From Methylomicrobium agile (lineage in GTDB: Bacteria > Pseudomonadota > Gammaproteobacteria > Methylococcales > Methylomonadaceae), in assembly GCF_000733855.1 (NCBI RefSeq), contig NZ_JPOJ01000001.1, positions 620,001 to 684,000 of the forward strand: 64,000 nt of DNA, read 5' to 3'. The stretch's first letter is position 1. Every line of letters begins with the position of its first letter. A program made the position numbers and the translations under genes. Positions 38,485 to 47,358 of this stretch are shown here, piece by piece. The notes beneath the pieces were generated by a model, which was not told the DNA's origin, did not search any database, and saw only the letters and a list, made by a program, of their open reading frames with translations.

Positions 38485-39634
38485 GCGACACCGTGCGACA
38501 TCCGTGGCACCTCGCCGAAAATGGGCAAATCCTTCCCGGCAGCGCCCGCTATCGGGGTGATTTCACTCAGTGTTCTCGGTTTTCCAGGGCGAAGGACAAA
38601 GGTCTCCCTAGGTCGGCTGCAGCGCCTGCCGAACGTGATAAAGATTGCCCAGGGCAAACAGCAAGTAGAGTTGTTGGGCATTCTTGAACAGCCCCCGGTA
38701 ACGCACTTTGGTATAGCCGAACTGGCGCTTGACGATCCGGAACGGATGTTCGACCATGGCGCGTAACGGCGCCAGCATGTGGTTGTGAAGGGCTTGCTCT
38801 ACCGGCAACTCCTCACCCTTCCCCCGCTTGAACGGAAAGGCCCAAACCGGCTCACCTTCCAGGCGATCCGCCGCCAGATTCCGGTCCTTGCGGGTATAGG
38901 CCCGATCGCCCAGCACGACCCGTTCCTCGCCGTGCAGCAACGCCTCCGTCATGACCCCATCCGCCACCTTGGCGGTGGTCATCTCCACAGTATGCACTAA
39001 CCCCGACTCGGCATCGACCCCAATGTGCGCCTTCATCCCAAAGTGGTAATTGTTCCCTTTCTTGGTCGAACTCATCTCGGCATCCCGTTTGCGCGCCCGG
39101 TTCTTGGTGGACGGCGGGGCAGCGATTAATGTCGCATCGACGATCGTGCCTTGCCGTAGCAACAGGCCTTTTTCGGCCAACAGCGCCGCCGTTTCATCAA
39201 ATAGGGTTTGTGCCAACTGATGGCGTTCCAGCAGATGCCGGAACTTGAGGATCGTGGTTTCATCCGGCAGGGCGTCCTCGCCCGCATCGAGCCCGGCAAA
39301 CTCGCGCAGCAGCGGCATGTCGTGCAATACTTCCTCCATCGCCGGATCGGAATAGCCGAACCACTGCTGCATCAGGTGAATGCGCAACATCGTCGCCAAG
39401 GGAAAGGGGCGGCGGCCTCGGCCCGCTGTCGGGTAGTGCGGCGCTATCCGGCTCGTCCACAAACTCCAAGGCACTACCTGCTCCATCTCTTGGAGAAATT
39501 GCTGCCGCCGAGTCTGTTTCGGTTTCTTCACAAACAGTGGGGCACTGAGTCCGAGTTGCTTCATGGCGGGCACCTATCGAAAATGGCAAGCTGCGGATAT
39601 TTTATCCCAGGCGTAGGACTTATTCAGAGTTTCC
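38457..39634 (-). mobile_element. Complete IS5-type insertion sequence in the methyltransferase gene
   Basis: Terminal inverted repeats GGAAGCTCTGAATAAGT (38457 on) and GGAAACTCTGAATAAGT (ending 39634), similar to IS5-group ends. The 4-bp target TTAA is duplicated at 38453-38456 and 39635-39638, the YTAR target of this group. 1178 bp, one intact transposase gene on the minus strand. Confidence 0.92.
38608..39564 (-). CDS. IS5-family transposase
   Basis: 318 residues from ATG 39564 (MKQLGLSAPLFVKKPKQTRR); an ATG nine bases upstream is possible. N-terminal DUF772 domain (FPLATMLRIHLMQQWFGYSD), then the DDE core with GTIVDATLIAAPPSTKNR, GDRAYTRKDRN and the glutamate region VEHPFRIVKRQFGYTKVRYR. 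No stop or frameshift is visible, so the element may still be able to move. Confidence 0.93.
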   Translation of the reverse strand: MKQLGLSAPLFVKKPKQTRRQQFLQEMEQVVPWSLWTSRIAPHYPTAGRGRRPFPLATMLRIHLMQQWFGYSDPAMEEVLHDMPLLREFAGLDAGEDALPDETTILKFRHLLERHQLAQTLFDETAALLAEKGLLLRQGTIVDATLIAAPPSTKNRARKRDAEMSSTKKGNNYHFGMKAHIGVDAESGLVHTVEMTTAKVADGVMTEALLHGEERVVLGDRAYTRKDRNLAADRLEGEPVWAFPFKRGKGEELPVEQALHNHMLAPLRAMVEHPFRIVKRQFGYTKVRYRGLFKNAQQLYLLFALGNLYHVRQALQPT

Positions 39635-39636
39635 TT

Positions 39637-40386
39637 AAAAACCGCATCCTGCCTGCCGTGCGCCGCGAAGTCGAAGCGCAAATCAAGCAAATGCTGCATC
39701 TGAACGACGAGGTGAAAGACAAGCACGGCGAACCGGTCTTCAACGATTCCGACCTGCAAATGGCGGGCTACGCGGCCGCGCTGAAAGTGCTGACCGCCTA
39801 TACCCATATCGGCGACGAAGAGGTCACCACGTTTGCCTTGCGCCCGCGCCAAAAAGGCCAAATCACCGTCGTCGACGAAATCGTCCAGCAAGCCTCGGAA
39901 GCCGCTAACAGCCTTTTGGTTCCCGAAGGCCTGCAAGCCGATACCTGGAACGCGATCAAAGGCATCCAACGCTTCTACCTGCGCATGCTGGGCATGGAAA
40001 CCACCGGCAGCAGCAAACTGGACAACTATCAAAACTTCGCCAAAGCGTTCCACGTCGAGGACTACGCTAAAGTGATGGCCAGCCTGGCCCCCAACAAAGC
40101 CCGCTTGAAAAGCATCGAAGAATTCACATCCCGCGACCTCGGCGACAGCACCGAAATCGGCTCGACTTATCTCGGAAAATTGATCATTGCCTTGCAACAA
40201 TTGCTGCAAGACAAAGAACCGCAAGTCGTCGTAGACTATCTGAACACCGACGTCACCAACTTCCTGGAAGCCCGGCCGTTGTTGATCGACATGGTCGGCT
40301 TTATCGCCGCCAAAACCAAGATCGGTAAAATTAAAGATGTGGCGGAAATTCTTTCGGCAAGGCTGCGTAATCAACGATTAGCTTAA
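39637..40386 (+). pseudogene. DUF1156 DNA methyltransferase, 3' part beyond the IS
   Basis: From codon AAA at 39637 the frame reads KNRILPAVRREVEAQIKQML, and later YAAALKVLTAYTHIGDEEVT, IQRFYLRMLGMETTGSS and FLEARPLLIDMVGFIAAKTK, the usual C-terminal domain of DUF1156 methyltransferases. No frame damage has accumulated in its 250 codons, so the split is recent. It has no start codon of its own; the open frame that enters it from 39208 is read through the IS and is probably not expressed as such. Confidence 0.85.
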
Positions 40387-40417
40387 AAATAAATGAAATT
40401 ATAAAAGGAATAAAGTA

Positions 40418-42910
40418 ATGATGATCGATTTTGGAAAACTAACTGGCGGTGGAACTGTAGATTCTGCTTTACAGCCTAGAGAAATTTTCGTCGCATTACC
40501 AAATAAAAAAGAAGGAAAATTTGAATATCCAAGAGATGTTCAAACTCAAGTATGGGACCACTGGTTTAAACGAAGAGATGAATCTGACCTAGTTTTGAAA
40601 ATGAATACAGGTAGCGGAAAAACAGTTGTCGCTTTACTAATTTTGAAAAGCAGCTTGAATGAAAAAAAAGGACCTGCTGTTTATGTTGTTCCAGACAATT
40701 ATTTACTTGAGCAGGTTTTATCAGAAGCAAATGACCTTGGCATAGAGGTAACAAAAGAGACGAGCTCGCCACTTTTTTTATCTGGTAAAGCTATTTTGGT
40801 AGTTAGCATCCATAAACTCGTTAATGGATTGTCTGTATTTGGTGTTGGCGACGAAGGAATCAAAATTGAAATTGGGACTTTGTTGATTGATGATGCTCAT
40901 GCATGTTTGGATACAATTGAAGATCAATTCATAATAACTATAAGTCGTCAAAATAAAGCTTATAACGATCTTTATAATATCTACCGAGAATCATTGCATA
41001 CTCAATGTGAGACCAAAGCGAGTGAAATAGAATTAGGTGATCCAAGCGCATATATGCAAATACCTTTTTGGACTTGGCAAGATAAAATAAAAGAAACCAG
41101 CAGTATTTTAATTAAACATAAAAATACAGAAAATGAAATTAAGTTTACTTGGCCTTTACTGAAAGAATCACTTCACTTGTGCAGATGCATTGTCAGTGTG
41201 AAAGAAATTGAAATATCGCCTCATTGCATACCTATTCAAATGATACCGTCTATTGCCAATGCAGCAAGAAAGGTATTTATGACTGCCACTCTTGCTGATG
41301 ATGGAATACTATCTACGCATTTTGGAATAAAAGAAGAATCTATAAGCCGTGCGGTGATCCCTGATTCTGCTGGGGATGTCGGCGATAGGATGATATTGCT
41401 ACCTCAAGTTATTAATCCAGAATTATCTGATGAACAAATCAAGGATCTTTGTAAATGTGCGTCACAACATATCAATGTCGTAGTCATTGTTCCTTCAGAA
41501 TATCGATCTAAGTTTTGGCAAGATGAGGCTGATTTAATACTTAACAAGGACAATATTTATAGCGGGGTTGAACGTTTAAAAAATGAAAAGGTTGGGCTTG
41601 TAGTATTAATTAATCGTTATGATGGCATTGATTTGCCTAAAGATTCCTGTCGCTTATTAGTTATTGATGGCTTGCCAGATGTAAGACATCTAATTGATAA
41701 AGTGAATCAAGGAATTCTGATGGGTAGTGGCCGATTATCTTCTCAAATAATCCAACGCATTGAGCAAGGAATGGGTAGAGGTATTAGATCGAGTGATGAC
41801 TATTGTGCTGTTTTATTAATGGGGAAAAATCTCACTAGTCAGCTTTATGCTAGAGGGGCGATTAATAAGTTTTCCCCTGCTACAAAAGCACAGTTAGATA
41901 TTAGTGAAAAGATATCGGAACAGATTAAAGGAAAGGGAATTAAAGAAATTTTGGAAACGTTATCGTATTTATTTGATCGAAACAAAGATTGGGTTTCTGT
42001 CAGTAAAGGGGCTGTTGCGGCTCTGACTTACAATGATAAGACTGATCTTAATCGAATATCTTTAACACTACGCGATTCATACGACTATGCAGATAGAAAG
42101 ATTTATACAAACGCGATTAGCACATTAAGCGACTTAATAAATGAAACCACTGATAAGCCATTAAAAGGTTATTTAATGCAATGCTTATCTGAATATATAA
42201 ATCTATACGATAAAGTAGAAGCGCAAAAAACCTTATTATCTGCCAGCTCGTTTAATACTAGAATACTCAAACCTCTTGATGGAATTTCATATCATAAGCT
42301 AGAGTCATTAGAAATGGAGCAGGCAAAAGCATGTAGTGAATTTTTAAAAACAAAATACAATAATCCAAATAAAATTATTATTGAAATAAATTCTCTGCTA
42401 GAAAACTTAATATTCAAGCCGGAGACATCTAATATTTTTGAAGAAAGTCTGAAGATGTTGGCTCAATATTTTGGTTTTAATGCTCAAAGACCTGAGGATG
42501 AATTTCGGAGAGGGCCGGATGTTTTATGGGAAACCGGCGGCTTAACTTACTTTGTAATTGAGTGCAAAAATGGTGCCACGACAGAAACAATAAACAAATA
42601 TGATTGCAATCAACTTAATGGCTCAATTGAATGGTTCGAAAGTGAATATGATTCTACATGTAAAAGGACTCCCATAATGATACATCCCTCAACGGTTTTT
42701 GAATATGCAGCATCGCCAAATCCATGCATAAGAATTATTGATGTAGACGGGCTTGAAAAACTAAAAAGATCTGTTATCGATTTTTTTAAGTCTATTTGTG
42801 TAAACGATGAGTTACATGACATAGCTAAAATAAGAGAATCACTTATCGTTAACAAATTACGTCCATCTGACTTTTTGCAACATTTTACAAAAAATCATTC
42901 AAAGAAATAA
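40418..42910 (+). CDS. Superfamily 2 helicase with C-terminal PD-(D/E)xK nuclease motif
   Basis: 830 residues, ATG 40418 with AAAGGAATAA upstream. Helicase motifs: Walker A NTGSGKT at 63-69, DEAD-like box IDDAH at 157-161, a motif III-like FMTATLADDG, and motif VI RIEQGMGRGIRSSDDYC. The layout resembles XPD/DinG-like or ski2-like enzymes. Near the C-terminus GPD (D701) and ECK (E715, K717) in YFVIECKNGA form a restriction-type nuclease core, so the protein may unwind and cut DNA. Its base composition is clearly more AT-rich than the neighbouring genes, pointing to separate, later acquisition. It sits between the methyltransferase and the PLD/SNF2 gene, where known examples of this island usually have other genes. 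Confidence 0.8.
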   Translation: MMIDFGKLTGGGTVDSALQPREIFVALPNKKEGKFEYPRDVQTQVWDHWFKRRDESDLVLKMNTGSGKTVVALLILKSSLNEKKGPAVYVVPDNYLLEQVLSEANDLGIEVTKETSSPLFLSGKAILVVSIHKLVNGLSVFGVGDEGIKIEIGTLLIDDAHACLDTIEDQFIITISRQNKAYNDLYNIYRESLHTQCETKASEIELGDPSAYMQIPFWTWQDKIKETSSILIKHKNTENEIKFTWPLLKESLHLCRCIVSVKEIEISPHCIPIQMIPSIANAARKVFMTATLADDGILSTHFGIKEESISRAVIPDSAGDVGDRMILLPQVINPELSDEQIKDLCKCASQHINVVVIVPSEYRSKFWQDEADLILNKDNIYSGVERLKNEKVGLVVLINRYDGIDLPKDSCRLLVIDGLPDVRHLIDKVNQGILMGSGRLSSQIIQRIEQGMGRGIRSSDDYCAVLLMGKNLTSQLYARGAINKFSPATKAQLDISEKISEQIKGKGIKEILETLSYLFDRNKDWVSVSKGAVAALTYNDKTDLNRISLTLRDSYDYADRKIYTNAISTLSDLINETTDKPLKGYLMQCLSEYINLYDKVEAQKTLLSASSFNTRILKPLDGISYHKLESLEMEQAKACSEFLKTKYNNPNKIIIEINSLLENLIFKPETSNIFEESLKMLAQYFGFNAQRPEDEFRRGPDVLWETGGLTYFVIECKNGATTETINKYDCNQLNGSIEWFESEYDSTCKRTPIMIHPSTVFEYAASPNPCIRIIDVDGLEKLKRSVIDFFKSICVNDELHDIAKIRESLIVNKLRPSDFLQHFTKNHSKK

Positions 42911-42961
42911 TGAAATATTAGATGCGTTAACTTTAAAGCCAAATGTCTATACGTCGGTTCT

Positions 42962-43064
42962 GGTTCCCACGCGCTGCGTGGGAACCGAGTGCGGACGCGC
43001 CAGCGTCCTGCACTATGACGCTGGCGCGTCGTAAACTGCATTCCCACGCTGGCGCGTGGGAACG
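42962..43064. repeat. REP cluster upstream of the second RAYT (family C)
   Basis: Three hairpins: 42962-42986 (GGTTCCCACGC paired with GCGTGGGAACC), 42994-43030 (GACGCGCCAGCGTC paired with GACGCTGGCGCGTC) and 43040-43064 (TTCCCACGCTGGCGCGTGGGAA). They end in the tail CGTGGGAACGAGAAA, which is also seen at 20.74 kb. Confidence 0.93.
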
Positions 43065-43103
43065 AGAAACCAGAACTTAATCACCAAAAAACGGAAACGC
43101 ATT

Positions 43104-43643
43104 ATGGGTCGATCTCGCTACACAATATACGAGCAGCAAGCGCCTCATTTTCTGACCTGCACGATAAACAACTGGATTTCGATTTTTACCCGTCCGGAGA
43201 CGGTTCAAGTTATTTTAGACGCATTGGCTTATCGTCAGGAGCAACGCAATCTAAAAATTTACGCCTATGTCATTTTGGAAAACCACCTGCATTTAATTGC
43301 CCAATCGACAGCTTTAGCAGCGGAAATAAGCAGTTTTAAATCCTGGACTGCCAAATGCTTACTGAACGTACTTAAAGCTCAAAAGGCCGAACGCATACTC
43401 AAGCAATTGACTTTTTATAAAAAGGCGCACAAAAAAGACCGTGAATATCAGGTTTGGGAGGAAGGCTCGCATCCTCAACAAATACAAAATCATGAGATGA
43501 TGCTGCAAAAAATTGAATACATTCATCATAACCCTGTAAAACGCGGCTATGTCGATAACCCTGTGCACTGGCGTAATTCCAGTGCTCGCAACTACGCAGG
43601 GGAAGACGGGGTGTTAAAAATAGATACTGACTGGTTTAACTAA
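43104..43643 (+). CDS. REP-associated tyrosine transposase (second RAYT)
   Basis: 179 residues from ATG 43104 (MGRSRYTIYEQQAPHFLTCT); an upstream in-frame ATG lies in the REP and was not used. The HUH-type motif is HLH in LENHLHLIAQS. The C-terminal KIEYIHHNPVKRGYVDNPVHW is the RAYT signature with the likely catalytic tyrosine region. REP clusters stand on both sides (42962-43064 and 43646-43700), the classic layout in which the enzyme is thought to recognise its flanking repeats. It differs clearly from the RAYT at 325-948 and is linked to a different repeat family. Confidence 0.9.
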   Translation: MGRSRYTIYEQQAPHFLTCTINNWISIFTRPETVQVILDALAYRQEQRNLKIYAYVILENHLHLIAQSTALAAEISSFKSWTAKCLLNVLKAQKAERILKQLTFYKKAHKKDREYQVWEEGSHPQQIQNHEMMLQKIEYIHHNPVKRGYVDNPVHWRNSSARNYAGEDGVLKIDTDWFN

Positions 43644-43645
43644 AA

Positions 43646-43700
43646 CGTGACGCTGGCGCGTCTCATACTGCATTTCCACGCGGCACGTGGGAACGAGAAA
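43646..43700. repeat. REP downstream of the second RAYT (family C)
   Basis: GACGCTGGCGCGTC at 43649-43662, then a TTCCACGC/GCACGTGGGAA hairpin at 43674-43693 ending in AACGAGAAA. It mirrors the upstream cluster. Confidence 0.9.
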
Positions 43701-43730
43701 ACGAAAAAGTTATTATTTGGAGAAAGACTC

Positions 43731-43949
43731 ATGAACACAGCACCCACCGACACCGCCCATAGTCTTTATGCACTTTACGAAACGTTACCGAATGAAGTGC
43801 AACAAGCTTTTCTACGGGAGTTAATACAAAAAAAACATCAGGAGCTGGCAGACCTGAGTTTTTATCTGGACTGTAAAGAAGCAAAGGATGAAAACGAATT
43901 TTTAAGCGAGCAGGAACAGCAGGCATTTATTGCCAGCCTGTCGGTATGA
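43731..43949 (+). CDS. Small protein, possibly an antitoxin
   Basis: 72 residues from ATG 43731 (MNTAPTDTAHSLYALYETLP) with GGAGAAAG upstream. Acidic and helical (ELIQKKHQELADLSFYLDCK, EFLSEQEQQAF), like many small antitoxins, but no partner toxin follows directly and no DNA-binding fold is evident. The next gene is a separate antitoxin. Confidence 0.65.
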   Translation: MNTAPTDTAHSLYALYETLPNEVQQAFLRELIQKKHQELADLSFYLDCKEAKDENEFLSEQEQQAFIASLSV

Positions 43950-43986
43950 AGTTTGTTGTCTATATTTGGCCTCTTGGAGCAAGATC

Positions 43987-44199
43987 ATGAAAAATTATCA
44001 AGCGATTTATCAACAAGCAAACCCATTGCCCCCCTTGGAAAAACTGCAATTGGTCGAATTATTGTTAGCCGATCTGGATACGCCCAATCCGGAAATAGAC
44101 GCGGTTTGGCGTGAGGAAGCACAAAGAAGATGGCAGGCTTACCGGGCAGGCGAGCTAAAGACGGTGAGTTATGATGCGGTCATGCAGAAATATAAATGA
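43987..44199 (+). CDS. Addiction-module antitoxin
   Basis: 70 residues from ATG 43987 (MKNYQAIYQQANPLPPLEKL). QLVELLLADLDTPNPEID, then VWREEAQRRWQAYRAGE, is the signature of the short unstable antitoxins paired with ParE/RelE toxins. Its stop overlaps the toxin start by four bases (ATGA). Confidence 0.88.
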   Translation: MKNYQAIYQQANPLPPLEKLQLVELLLADLDTPNPEIDAVWREEAQRRWQAYRAGELKTVSYDAVMQKYK

Positions 44200-44489
44200 G
44201 GGTCGAATTTCTTGAGGCTGCTGAAGCGGAATTGGACGAGGCTTTTCAATGGTATGAAACGCAGCAACCCAACTTGGGCGTCCAATTTTTAACGGAATTT
44301 GACGCGGCAATACGAAGGATCGTTGCCTTTCCAAAATCTTACGCCTTGCTCGGCAACGAAATCCGACGTTGTTTGGTCAAGCGATTTCCCTATGGCATTT
44401 TGTATGGCATCGATGCCGATCGCATTATTATCGTCGCCGCCGCCCATCTCCATCGCAAGCCCAATTACTGGCTGGACCGATTAGATTAG
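44196..44489 (+). CDS. ParE/RelE-type toxin
   Basis: 97 residues. VEFLEAAEAELDEAFQWYET opens the fold, followed by FPKSYALLGNEIRRCLVKRF and YGILYGIDADRIIIVAAAHL, typical of ParE-like toxins. It is coupled to the antitoxin before it and ends three bases before the PLD/SNF2 gene. This is the third toxin-antitoxin pair in the island and directly abuts a core defence gene. Confidence 0.9.
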   Translation: MRVEFLEAAEAELDEAFQWYETQQPNLGVQFLTEFDAAIRRIVAFPKSYALLGNEIRRCLVKRFPYGILYGIDADRIIIVAAAHLHRKPNYWLDRLD

Positions 44490-44492
44490 ACC

Positions 44493-47228
44493 ATGACCCT
44501 ACGCCGATTTTCATCTCGAACCTACCGTCTGGATCAAAGCTTTTTAGCCGAGCAATTAAAAGGCGCCTTAAGTTATCGCCGCATTGCCGGCTATTTCACC
44601 AGTTCGCTGTTCGAGGTGGCGCACGAATGGCTGGAACACATTCCCGACGTCAAAATTGTTTGTAATGTCGACATTCACCCCGATGATCTGAAAGTCGCGC
44701 AATTACGCGAAACGAAAATGCTCGGACGCTGGAACGCCAATGCCATCGAAGCCGAGGCTTTGTTGAATCGCGATCGCTATCGCCGACTGGATGCGTTTCT
44801 GCAGCAGCATGGCGCTGCGATAAGAGTCGCGCCCGATGACATTTGCGGCTTTGTGCACGGCAAGGCTGGCGTGATTCAACGTGCCGATGGCCGCAAGATC
44901 GGCTTTATCGGCTCGATGAACGAGACGCGTAGCGGCTGGCAACATCATTATGAAATTCTCTGGGAAGACGATTCGCCCGAAGGCGTAGCCTGGATCGAGG
45001 CGGAATTTGAATATCTGTGGAATGCGGCGAAGCCCTTGCCGGAAGCCGTTTGCAAGGAAGTGCGCCGTCGCAGCCATCGGCATGAAATTTTGCTGGACGA
45101 CGTGGCGGATGATGACAACCTTGCGCCAGCGGCACTGATCGAGTCGCCGCTGTATCGAGAAGGCTTGTCATTGCAGCCTTGGCAACAGAGTTTCGTTGCC
45201 GAATGCCTCAAGCATTATCGCGATTATGGCGCCGTGCGCCTGTTGCTGGCCGATGAAGTCGGACTCGGTAAAACGTTATCCCTGGCTACGGCGGCTTTGG
45301 CTTTATGCCTGCTCACGGAAAAAGAAAAGCGTCGTCGTAAACCCATCCTCATTTTTGCGCCGGCGACCTTGTGCGAACAATGGCAAACCGAGTTGTTGGA
45401 CAAGTTGGGCATTCCCACCGCGCGCTGGCACACGACCAAAAAGCTTTGGCTGGATGCCGACGAGCGCACGATTTCTCCCGCAGGCCCGGAACACATAGCG
45501 GCCTGCCCTTTACGGATCGGCATCGTTTCCACCGGTTTGATGATGCGTGATTCCACTGAAAAGCAGCATTTGCTGGATTTAAATTTTGGTTTGGCAATTT
45601 TGGATGAGGCACATAAAGCCAGAACTCGTCAGGGGTTTGGTAAAAATGCAGGGGAACCCAACGAATTGTTGGCATTTATTACAGCAATTGCCGCTCGCGC
45701 CGACCATGTCTTGCTTGGCACGGCAACTCCGATACAAACCACTCCTGAGGATTTATGGGACTTAGTACGTGTACTCCATCAGGGGAAAGGCAATTTTGTT
45801 CTGGGCAATGATTACGCTTGTTGGCACAAGCCTGATCAAGTACTGCCTATTTTATCCGGGGAACAAGAGGTCACTGAACTAGAAACCGCTTGGGAAATGT
45901 TGAGATCGCCTTTACCGCCCGTTAATTCCACGTCGGATAGCCGCGTGCGTCAGTTGTACAGCGCGATTCGGCAGGATTTGGGCATGGCCGTCAAGCAATT
46001 CGAGGCGGGACGGCTTGCCGATTTGGATTTGGGAACCCGTGAAGATTTCGAACTCGAACTGGAGAGACGCGTGGCCAATGCGCCTTTCTTTCAGCGTGAA
46101 AATCCATTTGTTCGCCATGTAGTACTGCGCAAGCGGACTACTTTGGAAGATGCAGGATTGTTAAAACGAGTGGGTGTCGATGTGCACCCCGACGCCAACC
46201 GGGTCAAAGACATCCATGCCTTCAATGCTTTATTCGAAGGCTTGGCGGTTCGAACGGATGAGCATTTCCGGGAAGCATGCAACGAAGCCAGGCGTTTCGG
46301 TAAAGTGTTGGGCAAGCGCGGTAAAGGTGCAGGGTTTATGAAAAATCTAATGCAGCAACGGATTTGTTCCAGCTTGATAGCCGGGATCAATACGGCCAAA
46401 GCCTTGTTAGAAGGACGAACACTGCATGAGGAAATGGATGAAATAGAGGAAGATGTTGCGTTACAGACCGATGAAGAGCGTGCAGCGCTGGAATTGCTAT
46501 TGCATCGCTTACAATTGATTGATTCCGATGCCAAATTCGAGGCGGTTTTACACTATCTGATCAATGAAGGCTGGCTAGCACACGGCTGCATTATTTTTAG
46601 CCAATATTACGATACTGCGCGTTGGTTAGCCGATTCGTTAGCTGCGCGCTTTCCCGACGAAGCCATAGGCCTCTATGCCGGGGCAGGGCGTAGCCGCTTG
46701 TATCAAGGTGGGGATAGCGTCGGCATAGCGCGCGAGATTTTAAAAATCAAAGTGGCCGAGCATGAAATCCGGGTAATGGTTGCTACTGACGCTGCTTGTG
46801 AAGGTTTGAATTTGCAGACATTGGGAACGTTGATTAACGTCGATTTACCCTGGAACCCAACCAAGCTGGAACAGCGTATCGGACGGATCAAACGTTTCGG
46901 ACAGGTTAGGGACAATGTGGATATGCTGAATCTTGTCAACGAGCAAACTGTCGATGAAAAAGTCTATGCGCGCTTATCGGAACGGATGCGGGATAAATTC
47001 AACTTATTTGGATCGCTACCGGATACGATCAAGGACGATTGGATCGAAGATATCGAGACTCTGGATGAAAAAATGGATCAGTACATCGATGCGCAAAAAC
47101 GGGCCACCGGCTTTGATTTACGCTATAACGCACACATATCTCCTTCCGAAAAGGATTGGCGAGATTGCTCCGACGTGTTATCGCAACGGGATTTTGGGAC
47201 TTTGATGCGGCAGGCTTGGGAAAAATGA
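44493..47228 (+). CDS. Phospholipase D-like/SNF2 helicase anti-phage protein
   Basis: 911 residues. The N-terminal PLD-like domain has a single H-x-K motif (H122, K124) followed by GSMNETRSGW (about 140-149). The SNF2-type motor follows: DEVGLGKT at 254-261, DEAH at 371-374, LLGTATPIQTTPEDLWDLV, and C-terminal lobe motifs VATDAACEGLNLQ and LEQRIGRIKRFGQ. One HKD half means it probably acts as a dimer if it cleaves DNA. This domain order is the one named a PLD-like anti-phage protein in defence islands with DUF499, DUF3780 and DUF1156. It starts three bases after a toxin gene, so the toxin pair is embedded in the operon. Confidence 0.92.
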   Translation: MTLRRFSSRTYRLDQSFLAEQLKGALSYRRIAGYFTSSLFEVAHEWLEHIPDVKIVCNVDIHPDDLKVAQLRETKMLGRWNANAIEAEALLNRDRYRRLDAFLQQHGAAIRVAPDDICGFVHGKAGVIQRADGRKIGFIGSMNETRSGWQHHYEILWEDDSPEGVAWIEAEFEYLWNAAKPLPEAVCKEVRRRSHRHEILLDDVADDDNLAPAALIESPLYREGLSLQPWQQSFVAECLKHYRDYGAVRLLLADEVGLGKTLSLATAALALCLLTEKEKRRRKPILIFAPATLCEQWQTELLDKLGIPTARWHTTKKLWLDADERTISPAGPEHIAACPLRIGIVSTGLMMRDSTEKQHLLDLNFGLAILDEAHKARTRQGFGKNAGEPNELLAFITAIAARADHVLLGTATPIQTTPEDLWDLVRVLHQGKGNFVLGNDYACWHKPDQVLPILSGEQEVTELETAWEMLRSPLPPVNSTSDSRVRQLYSAIRQDLGMAVKQFEAGRLADLDLGTREDFELELERRVANAPFFQRENPFVRHVVLRKRTTLEDAGLLKRVGVDVHPDANRVKDIHAFNALFEGLAVRTDEHFREACNEARRFGKVLGKRGKGAGFMKNLMQQRICSSLIAGINTAKALLEGRTLHEEMDEIEEDVALQTDEERAALELLLHRLQLIDSDAKFEAVLHYLINEGWLAHGCIIFSQYYDTARWLADSLAARFPDEAIGLYAGAGRSRLYQGGDSVGIAREILKIKVAEHEIRVMVATDAACEGLNLQTLGTLINVDLPWNPTKLEQRIGRIKRFGQVRDNVDMLNLVNEQTVDEKVYARLSERMRDKFNLFGSLPDTIKDDWIEDIETLDEKMDQYIDAQKRATGFDLRYNAHISPSEKDWRDCSDVLSQRDFGTLMRQAWEK

Positions 47229-47358
47229 ATATTTTCGTTTGTGTCAAACCTGTATCTATTTTATGGTTTTTAAATTTAAAGACTTCCCGACCCAGGTTTT
47301 TATCAAGGAGCGCCACAGTACGGACTGAAAATGTGAATCGAATGCCGAACGACAATCG

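Noticed and set aside
39208-39636. First 143 codons of the long frame that ends at 40386
   Set aside because: This part is antisense to the IS5 transposase and only by chance continues into the methyltransferase 3' part.
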